A stretch of DNA of 16,876 nt, taken from NCBI GenBank assembly GCA_019417975.1, contig DYCT01000007.1:407-17282 (forward strand), written 5' to 3'. The DNA is from Bacteroides sp. (GTDB lineage: Bacteria > Bacteroidota > Bacteroidia > Bacteroidales > Bacteroidaceae). The notes under the pieces were generated by a model that was not told the origin of the DNA, did no database searches, and saw only the letters and a program-made list of their open reading frames with translations. A program made the translations under genes and the position numbers. Of the stretch, positions 1 through 8,726 are shown in pieces. How positions within the stretch are numbered: the stretch's first letter is position 1; each line of letters begins with the position of its first letter.

Positions 1-1417
1 CTTTTGCATCCTGACGAGTGGTTACATAAACAAACGGAACCGGATTCAGTGAGTGAGCTGTATTTGGAGTACCGTCTGCATTGATGGCATGGTCGGCATT
101 TCCGTGGTCAGCAATGATGATTGCTTCATAATCTTCTGCTTTAGCAGCTTCGATTACATCTTTCACGCAAGCATCTACAGCTACTACAGCTTTCTCGATT
201 GCATCGTATACACCGGTATGACCTACCATGTCACCGTTAGCAAAATTCACTACGATGAAGTCGTATTTGTTTTCATGGATGGCAGCTACCAATTTGTCTT
301 TTACTTCGTAAGCGCTCATTTCCGGTTTCAAATCGTAAGTTGCTACCTTGGGTGAAGGAACCAAGATACGATCTTCGTTTTCGTAAGGAGTTTCACGGCC
401 ACCGTTGAAGAAGAATGTGACATGCGCATATTTTTCTGTTTCGGCAATGTGGAGCTGTTTCAGACCCTGTGAAGCAATGAATTCACCCAATGTGTTTTCT
501 ACGTTCTCTTTGTCGAACAAGATGTGTACACCCTTGAAAGAAGCATCGTATGGAGTCATACAGTAATATTGCAGACCGGGGATGGTGTGCATACCTGCTT
601 CCGGCATATCTTGTTGTGTGAGTACGATTGTAAGCTCTTTAGCACGGTCGTTACGGTAGTTGAAGAAGATTACTACGTCGCCTTCTTTGATAGTACCGTC
701 TACTTTTGCGTTGACAATCGGTTTGATAAACTCATCGGTTACTCCTTCGTCGTATGATTCTTGCATAGCCTGAACGAGGCATTCAGCCTTCTTGCCTTGT
801 CCGTTTACCAACAGGTCGTATGCTTCTTTCACACGTTCCCAACGTTTGTCACGGTCCATAGCGTAGTAGCGACCGATAATACTTGCAATCTTTCCGGTGC
901 TTTGTGCGCAGTGGTTTTGCAGTTGTTCGATAAAGCCTTTACCGCTTTTCGGGTCAGTGTCGCGACCGTCCATAAAGCAGTGGATAAATGTATTTTCCAA
1001 ACCGTATTCTTTTGCAATATCGCAAAGTTTGAACAAGTGGTCCAAAGAACTGTGGACACCACCGTTCGAAGTCAATCCCATGAAGTGGATGTTTTTGTTC
1101 TGCTCTTTTGCATACGAGAAAGCAGATACGATTTCTTTATTTTTCAGGATGCTGTTGTCAGCACAAGCACGGTTAATCTTTACCAAGTCTTGGTAAACGA
1201 TACGACCGGCACCGATATTTAAGTGGCCTACTTCTGAGTTACCCATTTGTCCGTCGGGCAAACCAACATTCTCACCACTGGCTTGCAACTGTGAGTGTGG
1301 ATAGGTTTGCATCAGGTAATCCCAATACGGAGTAGGAGTGTTGAAGATTACATCATCTTTCCCATGGTCACCAATTCCCCAACCATCGAGAATCATCAAA
1401 AGTGCTTTTTTACTCAT
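1..1417 (-). CDS. gpmI: 2,3-bisphosphoglycerate-independent phosphoglycerate mutase (3' end cut by the window edge)
   Basis: This enzyme interconverts 3-phosphoglycerate and 2-phosphoglycerate in cytoplasmic glycolysis/gluconeogenesis, using two Mn ions and a phosphoserine intermediate. The reading frame runs from an ATG at 1417 off the left edge: 472 codons are present where the family is usually about 505-515, so roughly the last 35 residues are missing. Visible motifs are ILDGWG (residues 9-14, first metal aspartate), QMGNSEVGHLNIGAG with the expected catalytic serine at residue 61, DGRDTD at 150-155, RNDRAKEL in the middle region, GHTG with His400, and the metal-binding DHGNAD at 437-442. 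All expected catalytic motifs in the visible part are intact. It follows the fucosidase gene on the same strand after a 105-base gap that holds its own -7 box, so it is probably transcribed separately. Confidence 0.96.
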   Translation of the reverse strand, partial: MSKKALLMILDGWGIGDHGKDDVIFNTPTPYWDYLMQTYPHSQLQASGENVGLPDGQMGNSEVGHLNIGAGRIVYQDLVKINRACADNSILKNKEIVSAFSYAKEQNKNIHFMGLTSNGGVHSSLDHLFKLCDIAKEYGLENTFIHCFMDGRDTDPKSGKGFIEQLQNHCAQSTGKIASIIGRYYAMDRDKRWERVKEAYDLLVNGQGKKAECLVQAMQESYDEGVTDEFIKPIVNAKVDGTIKEGDVVIFFNYRNDRAKELTIVLTQQDMPEAGMHTIPGLQYYCMTPYDASFKGVHILFDKENVENTLGEFIASQGLKQLHIAETEKYAHVTFFFNGGRETPYENEDRILVPSPKVATYDLKPEMSAYEVKDKLVAAIHENKYDFIVVNFANGDMVGHTGVYDAIEKAVVAVDACVKDVIEAAKAEDYEAIIIADHGNADHAINADGTPNTAHSLNPVPFVYVTTRQDAK

Positions 1418-1464
1418 AATTCTATGATTTAGTTTAATTTTTATTAGTCATGATTATTTGAGTG

Positions 1465-1472
1465 CAAAGTTA
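1465..1472 (-). promoter_or_regulatory. Putative Bacteroidota -7 box for gpmI
   Basis: The minus strand reads TAACTTTG, an exact match to the Bacteroidota -7 consensus TAnnTTTG. It lies 47 bases upstream of the gpmI ATG, predicting a leader of about 40 bases. No convincing TTTG -33 element is seen 19-21 bases further upstream, so the call rests on the -7 box and its position in the only gap before gpmI. Confidence 0.5.
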
Positions 1473-1522
1473 CAAATTTAGCAGGCAACTACCTGCATAT
1501 CTGCTTGCTTTTTGTCCTTTCT

Positions 1523-3595
1523 TTACCATTCTATACGTAGGTTGCTTAGTTCTGTATCGGTATGTGTCGAAGGTAGCCCTTTCTGACGTACATGTAAGGT
1601 ATGAATTTCGCCGGCTGTAGGCTTCAGAGATATAGGCAACAGATAATATTGTTGCTGTTCGTTAGCTTTCAGCGAATATTTTAGTTGTTTCTCAAAACGA
1701 TTGTATAAACAGATGATTAGTTCGTTTTCCCCTTTCTGAAGTGGCAATAACACTTGTTCGGTGCGGTATGTGCAGCGGTAAGGATTGAGGTGCTTCAAGA
1801 GGGGCTTCCCGTTTAAGAATACTTCAATACCATTTCCGGCACCGACTTCAATCAGGTAATTCATGGCTTTTTCGGCTGTTAACTCTTGTTTGAGGAAGTA
1901 CAATTCCAACGGATTTGTCTTGAAACTATCGCATTCTTGTGTCAGAGTGCGCCAAGGGCCATTTCGTCTGATTGCTTTTTCCAGCGAAGCATCTAAGGCT
2001 GTAGAGGCATCGAATAAGCCACCGCCCGGTCCGCAGATACTACGTTCTCCCCAAATTACTTTTCCACCGCGTAGAGGCATTGCTTTCCCATCGTGTAATT
2101 GGATGGGGTAGACTTGTCCATCAACGGTTAGCTCAATTTCTTTTCCGGCCTCTTGTACTGTATAGAGCAGGTTTACTCTTTTTAAATTGTTCTTACGGAT
2201 AGTCCAGTTGTAGGCTACTGTACTGCGATAGTTGCTATAATAGTCGAAGCAAGAGTAACTATAGTCGGGTGTAGCGTTTTGAGCTGTCAGCAACATGCCT
2301 TTGTTAATCTCGTTTATCGGTTGCGGACTTACAGGGCGGTCGAATTCCAACTTGATGAGTTGGATGGTCTGGTTATTGTATGCAGATGAAGGCAGTTGGA
2401 GCAATACGTTGTCTTTTTGTTGTTCGTAACTGGTCAACGGTCCTTCTGCTTTTTGCAGCTTGTATCCCGGTGTCGGAAGAGTGATACATCCATCGGTCGG
2501 ATAGTTTCCGGAAAGAATTAGATACAGACGGTTGTCTTTGCGAGTGATGTTTCCCCATGCGTATTGCGTGCGGAAAGGGGAGGCTTCTGTGCCATAAATC
2601 GCTTCTCCATTATACTGGAGCCAAGTTCCTATTTCTTGCAATACATCGCGTTCAAAAGGAACAACAGAGCCATCTCCTTTCGGACCGATATTGAGCAGAT
2701 AGTTACCGCCGTGGCTTACTACCTCTATCAGGCTACGTAGCTTTTCCATGGCCTTGGTATGTGCTTCGCCTCTTTCCTGCCAAGAGCGGTAGCTCCATGT
2801 TTCGTTAAACATGGAAGCTGCACTTTGCCAAGGGCATTGCAAAGCTCCATCCGGATATTTATTGTCGGCCATTACAGCAAAGTCGTATTGGTCATTACCT
2901 ACACGTCCGCTGACCATACAGTCGGGTTGCAGACGATGTACCAGCTGGTAAAGCTCTTTACTTTGCTCCGGAGTGTTGCTGCCCATGTCGAACCACAACT
3001 CAGAAATGGGACCATATTGAGTGAGCAGTTCGGTCACTTGCTGTTTGGAAAAGGCATGATGTTGTGGAGTAACAAAATCGCAGTTATGACTGGAAATAGG
3101 ATAGGCGTATGGATAATGCCAGTCGATAATGGAATAATAGAGTCCTAAGCGAACGCCACCTCTTTGGCAGGCATCGGCCAGCTCACGGATAAAATCCCGT
3201 TGACTTGGAGTTGCATCGAATGCATTATAGTCGGTGGTTTTTGTATGCCACATGCAGAACCCATCGTGGTGTTTGGTTGTAATGACGATGGAACGCATCC
3301 CGGCTTGACGAGCCAAGGCAACGATAGAGTCGGCTTGAAAGGCATTGGGATTAAATTGTTGAGCTGTCTCTCCATACCAATCACTGAAGATACCGGCAAA
3401 CGATTGTATTTGTTCGCTGTAGCCACGAGTTACGGGTTTCCCTTCCCATACACCTCCTAATTCGGAGTAGAGACCAAAATGGATAAACATAGAGAATTTG
3501 TCGGAATGCCATTGACGATAGGCTTCCGGTGAAATTTGAGCGTGGATGTTTGCCATCAGTAAACAAGCCACTACAGTAGCAAGGATTTTTTTCAT
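1523..3595 (-). CDS. Secreted alpha-L-fucosidase, glycoside hydrolase family 29
   Basis: A 690-residue retaining alpha-L-fucosidase that should remove terminal L-fucose from glycans such as host mucin or milk-type oligosaccharides; the exact linkage is not readable here. Residues 1-19 form a signal peptide (KK, hydrophobic core, cleavage after HA before Q20) with no lipobox cysteine, so a periplasmic location is likely. The GH29 catalytic barrel covers about 22-345, with FSMFIHFGLYS at 34-44, KHHDGFCMWH at 108-117 and ELWFDMGS, whose Asp203 is the expected nucleophile. The acid/base residue cannot be assigned by eye. A beta-sandwich follows to about 430, and a C-terminal region (about 530-680) resembles a jelly-roll sugar-binding module. 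It has its own -7 box and no SusC/SusD partner in view, so it is not obviously part of a polysaccharide utilization locus. Confidence 0.92.
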   Translation of the reverse strand: MKKILATVVACLLMANIHAQISPEAYRQWHSDKFSMFIHFGLYSELGGVWEGKPVTRGYSEQIQSFAGIFSDWYGETAQQFNPNAFQADSIVALARQAGMRSIVITTKHHDGFCMWHTKTTDYNAFDATPSQRDFIRELADACQRGGVRLGLYYSIIDWHYPYAYPISSHNCDFVTPQHHAFSKQQVTELLTQYGPISELWFDMGSNTPEQSKELYQLVHRLQPDCMVSGRVGNDQYDFAVMADNKYPDGALQCPWQSAASMFNETWSYRSWQERGEAHTKAMEKLRSLIEVVSHGGNYLLNIGPKGDGSVVPFERDVLQEIGTWLQYNGEAIYGTEASPFRTQYAWGNITRKDNRLYLILSGNYPTDGCITLPTPGYKLQKAEGPLTSYEQQKDNVLLQLPSSAYNNQTIQLIKLEFDRPVSPQPINEINKGMLLTAQNATPDYSYSCFDYYSNYRSTVAYNWTIRKNNLKRVNLLYTVQEAGKEIELTVDGQVYPIQLHDGKAMPLRGGKVIWGERSICGPGGGLFDASTALDASLEKAIRRNGPWRTLTQECDSFKTNPLELYFLKQELTAEKAMNYLIEVGAGNGIEVFLNGKPLLKHLNPYRCTYRTEQVLLPLQKGENELIICLYNRFEKQLKYSLKANEQQQYYLLPISLKPTAGEIHTLHVRQKGLPSTHTDTELSNLRIEW

Positions 3596-3614
3596 ATTTA
3601 TAAGGTTTGGACTG

Positions 3615-3622
3615 CAAATGTA
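3615..3622 (-). promoter_or_regulatory. Putative -7 box for the fucosidase gene
   Basis: The minus strand reads TACATTTG, an exact TAnnTTTG match, 19 bases upstream of the fucosidase ATG. The start of transcription would fall about 14 bases before the ATG, giving a very short leader. The box directly abuts the T-run of the preceding terminator. No TTTG -33 element is visible at the usual distance, because that position is inside the terminator hairpin. Confidence 0.5.
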
Positions 3623-3664
3623 ATAAAAATCACCTTTATTGTACGCATTACAATAAAGGTGATT
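3623..3664 (-). terminator. Intrinsic terminator after the metalloprotease gene
   Basis: A perfect 16-bp inverted repeat (arms 3628-3643 and 3649-3664) encloses a 5-base loop. On the minus strand the second arm ends in ATT and is followed by TTTATT, giving a T-rich tail typical of a rho-independent terminator. It begins 13 bases after the metalloprotease stop codon and separates that gene from the fucosidase promoter. Confidence 0.8.
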
Positions 3665-3677
3665 CCCACATGATGTT

Positions 3678-6038
3678 TTAATTTCCGTTATATACTATCT
3701 TCTTGCCTTTGCAGATATACACACCACCCTTGATAAACTGTTTTACGCAACGGCCACTTAAGTCGTAGAGTGGAACTTGTATTTCCGTTTCTGTAGCGTT
3801 TTCTGAGGCCTTTATGGCAGTGCTGGTGATTTCGGTGACAAGCCAGATGGTGCTGAGTTTTCCGTTCCACATCAGATAAGCTTTGTTGGGTGGCAATATG
3901 TTGCCAGGCTCTGCGTGATGGAATATTACTTCGTCTGCATCTTCTGTCAGCAGATAAACGCAATCGTCGGTTGTGATGGTCTTGGCGCCATTAGCGGTGT
4001 GACCAAGCAGGTTAACCTCATTTTCAAGTTTGGCTGTTTGGTCGTTAGCCGGTAACATCACAGCATCATCACCTGTGGCAGAAGTTAGTAACATGCCTTC
4101 GTTGGCAGGGATAGTGGTAGCGTGCCACTCTCTTAATATCGCCTTACCTGTAGTTTCATCGACACGAGTAATATAATAAGCTTTTACACCCTCGGCAAGC
4201 TGTGTGTTATAAGGAGCACTGAAGGTTGTTATCCAGTCAATCTCTTCAATGCTACCCTTGGTGTTGGAAAACTTGATGTTGATAGGTGTATTGGGCAGGC
4301 GCTCGATGTATTGTACATAACAGTTTTCATTAATTCCGTCGCTTGCCACCCAGTATCTTCGTGTAAACTCATTGTCGGTAGTTTCACTATATGTTACATT
4401 TACCATTGTACCCTTTTTCGAGGCTGTGACCAATGGGGCATCGGGCATAGGCTCGCCTGGCTTTAGCTGTATGAAATTGCTTGTGGGCAGGTTGTGCATT
4501 TCGATGGGGTTAGCGTTGAGCATCATTCCACCGTTGATAGGGCTGTTGTTGGTTATATCGTAATAACCTTTGTCTATCACTTCCAAACGAAGTACTGCTT
4601 GGCCTAAAAAGAAGATAGATTCGTAAGTTTCTTTCTTGCCAATGACGGTTTGTGGCATTACCACTTCACACGACCCATTGTTGGGTGCCGATGGTACTAA
4701 GGTATAAGGAAATGTTTCGCCACCATCATCGGAGAGTAAAATACGTACTCTGCTATTCTTGTCGAAGAAGTTATCATCAACATCCCAAGTCAGTGTTATG
4801 CGTTGTCCTGCTTTGGCTTCACGCATTGGTATTGCCGGGTTGGGTTGTGTCCCGACATCAGAGGTTATTTTAAAAGGCTTGTCTACATCCACGACTTTTA
4901 TTTGAGTGAGATAACAGTCGTAGAGAGGAGCTTGTTTCTTGGATATTGCCTCATCAGTGGGTAGAGCATCGCTCACAGAAATGAGCATTTTATATTCTCC
5001 TACAGGAACTTTATCTGAGTTTGGTACAAGAGAACAGTTTCCTATATTATAGCGGCGACCAATGTTTATTATGTTATCATGAGATGGGGGGAAGGTTGGG
5101 AAGTGTGCTTTATTATCCGTTGAAAATCCCCATTGATTGTAGGCATAATAGAGTGTTTGTTGCTCTTCATCGGAGGCATAGACCGGTATAGAAAAGAAAG
5201 TGTTGCGTGGTACGATATATTCGCGTTGCATCTTTTCTCTGTCTATATGTGGAGGTGTATTGTCAGAAAAAGTGTGCCTTTGGGACTCCGGCATCAGTAT
5301 ATCGCCGGCTTGCGTGTGAGGGAGCATGGCATTGAGGCTATATAAACTTAGGTAATCAATGACACTGCTGAATCCATAACCACATATCGACTGACCGGGT
5401 TTAGGCTCTGACCCTACATCAAATGTATGGCTGCTTCCAAAGTGGTGGGCAAGCTCGTGACCGATTGTGGCGGAGTCTTGATTCATTACGGTGGTTCCTC
5501 CTTTCATATAGTCGTATTTTATACCCGCAATGTAAGACAGTCCATTGAGCTGTCCGTTATTACGGTCGTAGGCCATTGCGATGCCTACGTCATAGTTGTT
5601 GCTACCAATGCGGTCGTTTATAAGTTGGGTGGCATTGTCCACTGTTACATTTTTTGCATTCAGTGTCTCGTCAATCAGTCGGTCGTCATGTACCATGGTG
5701 AATCTGATACCGGCATCACGTACATACATATCGTTGAGATAGGTTTCTATCTCGGTCAGAAAGCTTTCTATCTTATTCTTGTCGCGGTTAAACTTTTCGG
5801 ACTCAAAGTCGTCTTTGCTGAATAACAGTGCCAATCTGTATTCGCGGAAAATGCCATCTGTGAGTCTAATGTTCTCTTCTTCCTCTGCCAGTGTTGTTGG
5901 GCTTTGACCTTGTGCACTCAATGGGGTGAAAAACAAGAGCACGAAGAGTGCCTTCCCTATAAAAGAGCTTGTTGCATAAAAAATCGCACGAAATAGATGT
6001 CGATTTGTCTGCATGGTCGATAATGTATATGATTTCAT
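3678..6038 (-). CDS. Secreted metzincin-type zinc metalloprotease with a C-terminal T9SS-like tail
   Basis: A 786-residue predicted exported zinc endopeptidase; the substrate is unknown. The hydrophobic stretch at about 28-41 (GKALFVLLFFTPLSA) is a signal peptide with cleavage near SAQG. The n-region is long, so the ATG at codon 9 (position 6014) may be the true start. The zinc site is HELAHHFGSSH at 194-204, the HExxHxxGxxH signature of metzincins (M12B/M43-like clans), with Glu195 as the catalytic base. Where relatives have TIMGY as the Met-turn, this protein appears to have SVIDY (224-228), so the methionine may be replaced. Ig-like regions follow, with SDDGGETFP at 436-444, then a beta domain at about 595-735 and a tail PLYDLSGRCVKQ...VYICKGKK at 756-780 like sorting tails of Bacteroidota surface proteins. 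It stands alone between sufS and the fucosidase. Confidence 0.85.
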   Translation of the reverse strand: MKSYTLSTMQTNRHLFRAIFYATSSFIGKALFVLLFFTPLSAQGQSPTTLAEEEENIRLTDGIFREYRLALLFSKDDFESEKFNRDKNKIESFLTEIETYLNDMYVRDAGIRFTMVHDDRLIDETLNAKNVTVDNATQLINDRIGSNNYDVGIAMAYDRNNGQLNGLSYIAGIKYDYMKGGTTVMNQDSATIGHELAHHFGSSHTFDVGSEPKPGQSICGYGFSSVIDYLSLYSLNAMLPHTQAGDILMPESQRHTFSDNTPPHIDREKMQREYIVPRNTFFSIPVYASDEEQQTLYYAYNQWGFSTDNKAHFPTFPPSHDNIINIGRRYNIGNCSLVPNSDKVPVGEYKMLISVSDALPTDEAISKKQAPLYDCYLTQIKVVDVDKPFKITSDVGTQPNPAIPMREAKAGQRITLTWDVDDNFFDKNSRVRILLSDDGGETFPYTLVPSAPNNGSCEVVMPQTVIGKKETYESIFFLGQAVLRLEVIDKGYYDITNNSPINGGMMLNANPIEMHNLPTSNFIQLKPGEPMPDAPLVTASKKGTMVNVTYSETTDNEFTRRYWVASDGINENCYVQYIERLPNTPINIKFSNTKGSIEEIDWITTFSAPYNTQLAEGVKAYYITRVDETTGKAILREWHATTIPANEGMLLTSATGDDAVMLPANDQTAKLENEVNLLGHTANGAKTITTDDCVYLLTEDADEVIFHHAEPGNILPPNKAYLMWNGKLSTIWLVTEITSTAIKASENATETEIQVPLYDLSGRCVKQFIKGGVYICKGKKIVYNGN

Positions 6039-6051
6039 CTGGATTGATAGA

Positions 6052-6091
6052 AGTTCGATATAACGGTGTATTTGTTTCGTTATATCGAACT
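6052..6091 (-). repeat. 14-bp perfect inverted repeat between sufS and the metalloprotease gene
   Basis: Arms 6052-6065 and 6078-6091 are perfectly complementary around a 12-base loop. It may be the terminator of the suf operon: the minus-strand hairpin starts 57 bases after the sufS stop codon, but it is followed by TCTATC rather than a clean T-run. It could equally be an operator, since it ends only 13 bases before the annotated metalloprotease ATG. The spacer contains no TAnnTTTG box on the minus strand. Confidence 0.6.
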
Positions 6092-6147
6092 ATGTTTTTT
6101 AAGAAGGGATATGTTTTATGAAATTCGCTGAATACTTTCAGATGAGT

Positions 6148-7371
6148 TTAAAACATCTTTTGTACCCGGATGATTCCGGCTACAAGTGCGTCAACTTCTT
6201 GTTGGGTGTTATACAAGGCAAACGAGGCACGTACAGTCCCTTCAATGCCAAGTCGTTGCATCAGTGGTTGGGCACAATGGTGTCCGGTGCGTACGGCAAT
6301 GCCGAGTCGGTCTAATAAAGTACCCATATCGAATGGATGGATATCGCCTACGGTGAACGAGATGACTGCGTCCTTGCGGGCTGCTTCTCCGTAAATGTGC
6401 ATACCGGGAATTTGTTTCATCTGTTGCATGGCATAGGCAGTGAGTCGTTGTTCGTGAGCTTGGATATTTTCCATACCCAAAGCACTGACGTAGTTGAGTG
6501 CACAGGCCAAGGCATTCGAACCGATATAGTCGGGAGTACCGGCTTCAAACTTGTAGGGTAGTTCGTTGAATACGGTTTTTTCGAAAGAAACGGACTGAAT
6601 CATCTCACCGCCTCCTTGATAGGGAGGCAGGCGGTCTAACCAGTCTTCTTTTCCATACAACACGCCGATTCCTGTAGGGCCGTAAACCTTATGTCCTGAG
6701 AAAGCTAAAAAGTCGATATCTAATTCTTGTACATCCACTTTCATATGAGGAACTGCTTGAGCTCCGTCCACCAGAATAGGTACTTGATGGTCGTGAGCTA
6801 TCCGCGTAAGTTCTTCGATGGGGTTTACAGTGCCCAATACATTCGATACGTAGGTGACAGCAACTATTCGTGTACGTTCGCTGAACAACTTTTCATATTC
6901 ATCTATTAAGAGTTCTCCCCGGTCGTTCATCGGAATGACTTTAAGAGCAATGCCTTTGCGAGCTGCTAAAATCTGCCAAGGCACAATGTTGCTGTGATGC
7001 TCCATAGTGCTCAAGATGACTTCATCGCCTTCCTGCATAAAGTTGTCGCCAAACGAGGAAACCAATAAGTTGATACTTTCGGTTGTGCCTCGGGTAAAGA
7101 CAATCTCATTGGTGCTACGTGCGTGGATGAATTGTCTGACAGTTTCGCGAGCTGCTTCGTGCAGTTCGGTTGCTTTTTGCGAGAGGAAATGAACGCCTCG
7201 GTGTACATTTGCATTGACCGAATAGTATTCTTCGTTGATGGCATCGACTACACAGCGAGGCTTTTGAGTAGTTGCTCCGTTATCCAAATAAACCAATGGT
7301 TTCCCATACACCTGACGGCTTAGTATGGGAAAGTCGGCTCTTATTTTTTGTATGTCGTACATAGTGGTCAT
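6148..7371 (-). CDS. sufS: SufS-type cysteine desulfurase (PLP-dependent)
   Basis: A 407-residue cytoplasmic aminotransferase class V enzyme that converts L-cysteine to L-alanine and passes the released sulfur, as a persulfide, to the SUF scaffold. Key residues are visible: the PLP lysine in SGHKVYGPTG (Lys228), the ATTQKP region at 34-39, MEHHSN at 123-128 over the cofactor, VDGAQAVPHM at 201-210 with the PLP aspartate Asp202, and the persulfide cysteine in RTGHHCAQP (Cys366). The length and the group II arrangement of the active-site loop match E. coli SufS (Lys226 and Cys364). The ATG at 7371 leaves 7 bases to sufD; a second ATG three codons on is also possible. It is the last gene of the suf run. 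No SufE or SufU partner is present in this window. Confidence 0.97.
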   Translation of the reverse strand: MTTMYDIQKIRADFPILSRQVYGKPLVYLDNGATTQKPRCVVDAINEEYYSVNANVHRGVHFLSQKATELHEAARETVRQFIHARSTNEIVFTRGTTESINLLVSSFGDNFMQEGDEVILSTMEHHSNIVPWQILAARKGIALKVIPMNDRGELLIDEYEKLFSERTRIVAVTYVSNVLGTVNPIEELTRIAHDHQVPILVDGAQAVPHMKVDVQELDIDFLAFSGHKVYGPTGIGVLYGKEDWLDRLPPYQGGGEMIQSVSFEKTVFNELPYKFEAGTPDYIGSNALACALNYVSALGMENIQAHEQRLTAYAMQQMKQIPGMHIYGEAARKDAVISFTVGDIHPFDMGTLLDRLGIAVRTGHHCAQPLMQRLGIEGTVRASFALYNTQQEVDALVAGIIRVQKMF

Positions 7372-7378
7372 ATTCCTA

Positions 7379-8722
7379 TTATTTACACATTGAGCATCCT
7401 TGACATTTGTTTAGCTCACCTCTGAAACGTTTTTCGACCAGTAGGTGCAATCTGTCTTTCAACGCCTCCATACGGATGTTGTCTATCACATCGTTGACAA
7501 AAGCAAACATCAAGAGCAAACGTGCTTCTTTTTCGGAGATACCTCTGGCACGCATATAGAACAAGGCATTTTCATCCAACTGTCCTACAGTTGAACCGTG
7601 TGAGCATTTTACGTCATCGGCATAAATCTCTAACTGAGGTTGGGTGTACATACGAGCTTCGCGCGTAGTGCAGAGGTTGCGGTTAGTCTGTTGCGAGTTG
7701 GTACGTTGTGCACCCGGACGTACTTTTACCAAGCCGGCAAATGCTCCGATAGCTTGTTCGTCGAGTACATATTTATAAAGTTCATTGCTTGTACAGTCGG
7801 GTGCAATATGGTCAATGAATGTATTGTTGTCAACGTGCTGATTCTTGTCGGCAATAGCCATGCCACATAGATTGATTTCGGCATGTGGACCGGCTAATGT
7901 AATCTCGGTCGTGTTTCGAGTCGTCCCGTTGTTAAGTGTGATGCCGTTGAGCAACACATTTGAACCTTCTTCCTGGCGTACATAGCAGTTGGAGATACGT
8001 ACGGTGCTGGTATGTGTTTCTTCCAGTTCGTACATGTCGAAAGTGGCATGTGCTCCGACATAGGTTTCGATAACCTGTGTCGCTAAGAAGTTGACGTTGT
8101 CCATTGCGTGGTCGCATAGCAAGAGTCGGGCTTGTGCTCCTTCTTCCAGAATGATGAGTACGCGACGGTTCACCATGAAGTTGACATCGGCACGGAGAAC
8201 GTTAACCAGCTGAATAGGTTTCTCTACGATGACATTTCGAGGAACATAAATCAGGACACCATCTTGAGCAAACATGGTGTTGAGGGCAGTGACTGCATCT
8301 TTTGAACTATCTGCCAGTTTGCCGTAGTATTTGCGGAGCAAGTCGGGCTGTTGGGCAGCTATCTCACGGATGCTTCCTATCAGTACGCCTTCGGGTAAAG
8401 TAACTTTTGGAAGTGCCTGATTGTAAAAAGAATCGTTTACAACAAAGTAGAGAGCTGTGCTCATGTTGGGCACATCACATTTGAACACTTCATAAGGATT
8501 TACCGGTATGCTCAAGCGGTTTAGGTTCAGTCCGTAGTCGGGTTCAAACAATTGTCCGATATCGGTATATTTATATTTTTCCTGTTTGCGAGTAGGGAAT
8601 GACAGTTGCTGGAAGTGTTCGAAAGCAGTGGCGCGTGGTGCGTTCATTACTTCGACACTATGTCGGCAAATCATCTCTTCGCATTGTGTGAAAAGGTCGA
8701 TGTATTGTTGTTCAGGTCTCAT
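7379..8722 (-). CDS. sufD: Fe-S cluster assembly scaffold subunit SufD
   Basis: A 447-residue partner of SufB in the SufBC2D scaffold, where Fe-S clusters are built in the cytoplasm. The N-terminal helical part (about 1-130), including SFPTRKQEKYKYTD at 41-54, is followed by the right-handed beta-helix core with the family motif DDVKCSHGSTVGQLDE at 369-384; the histidine of CSHG (His375) matches the conserved functional histidine of the family. A helical C-terminus with FAFVNDVI follows. The last residues are CQGCSMCK, a CxxCxxC motif (Cys440, 443, 446) that E. coli SufD lacks. The gene starts 4 bases after the sufC stop and ends 7 bases before sufS, so translation is probably coupled. Confidence 0.96.
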   Translation of the reverse strand: MRPEQQYIDLFTQCEEMICRHSVEVMNAPRATAFEHFQQLSFPTRKQEKYKYTDIGQLFEPDYGLNLNRLSIPVNPYEVFKCDVPNMSTALYFVVNDSFYNQALPKVTLPEGVLIGSIREIAAQQPDLLRKYYGKLADSSKDAVTALNTMFAQDGVLIYVPRNVIVEKPIQLVNVLRADVNFMVNRRVLIILEEGAQARLLLCDHAMDNVNFLATQVIETYVGAHATFDMYELEETHTSTVRISNCYVRQEEGSNVLLNGITLNNGTTRNTTEITLAGPHAEINLCGMAIADKNQHVDNNTFIDHIAPDCTSNELYKYVLDEQAIGAFAGLVKVRPGAQRTNSQQTNRNLCTTREARMYTQPQLEIYADDVKCSHGSTVGQLDENALFYMRARGISEKEARLLLMFAFVNDVIDNIRMEALKDRLHLLVEKRFRGELNKCQGCSMCK

Positions 8723-8726
8723 AGCG

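Noticed and set aside
1481..1496. Short inverted repeat GCAGG-CAACTA-CCTGC between the fucosidase and gpmI as a terminator
   Set aside because: Only a 5-bp stem and followed on the minus strand by TAAATTTG, not a T-run; expected by chance at this length.
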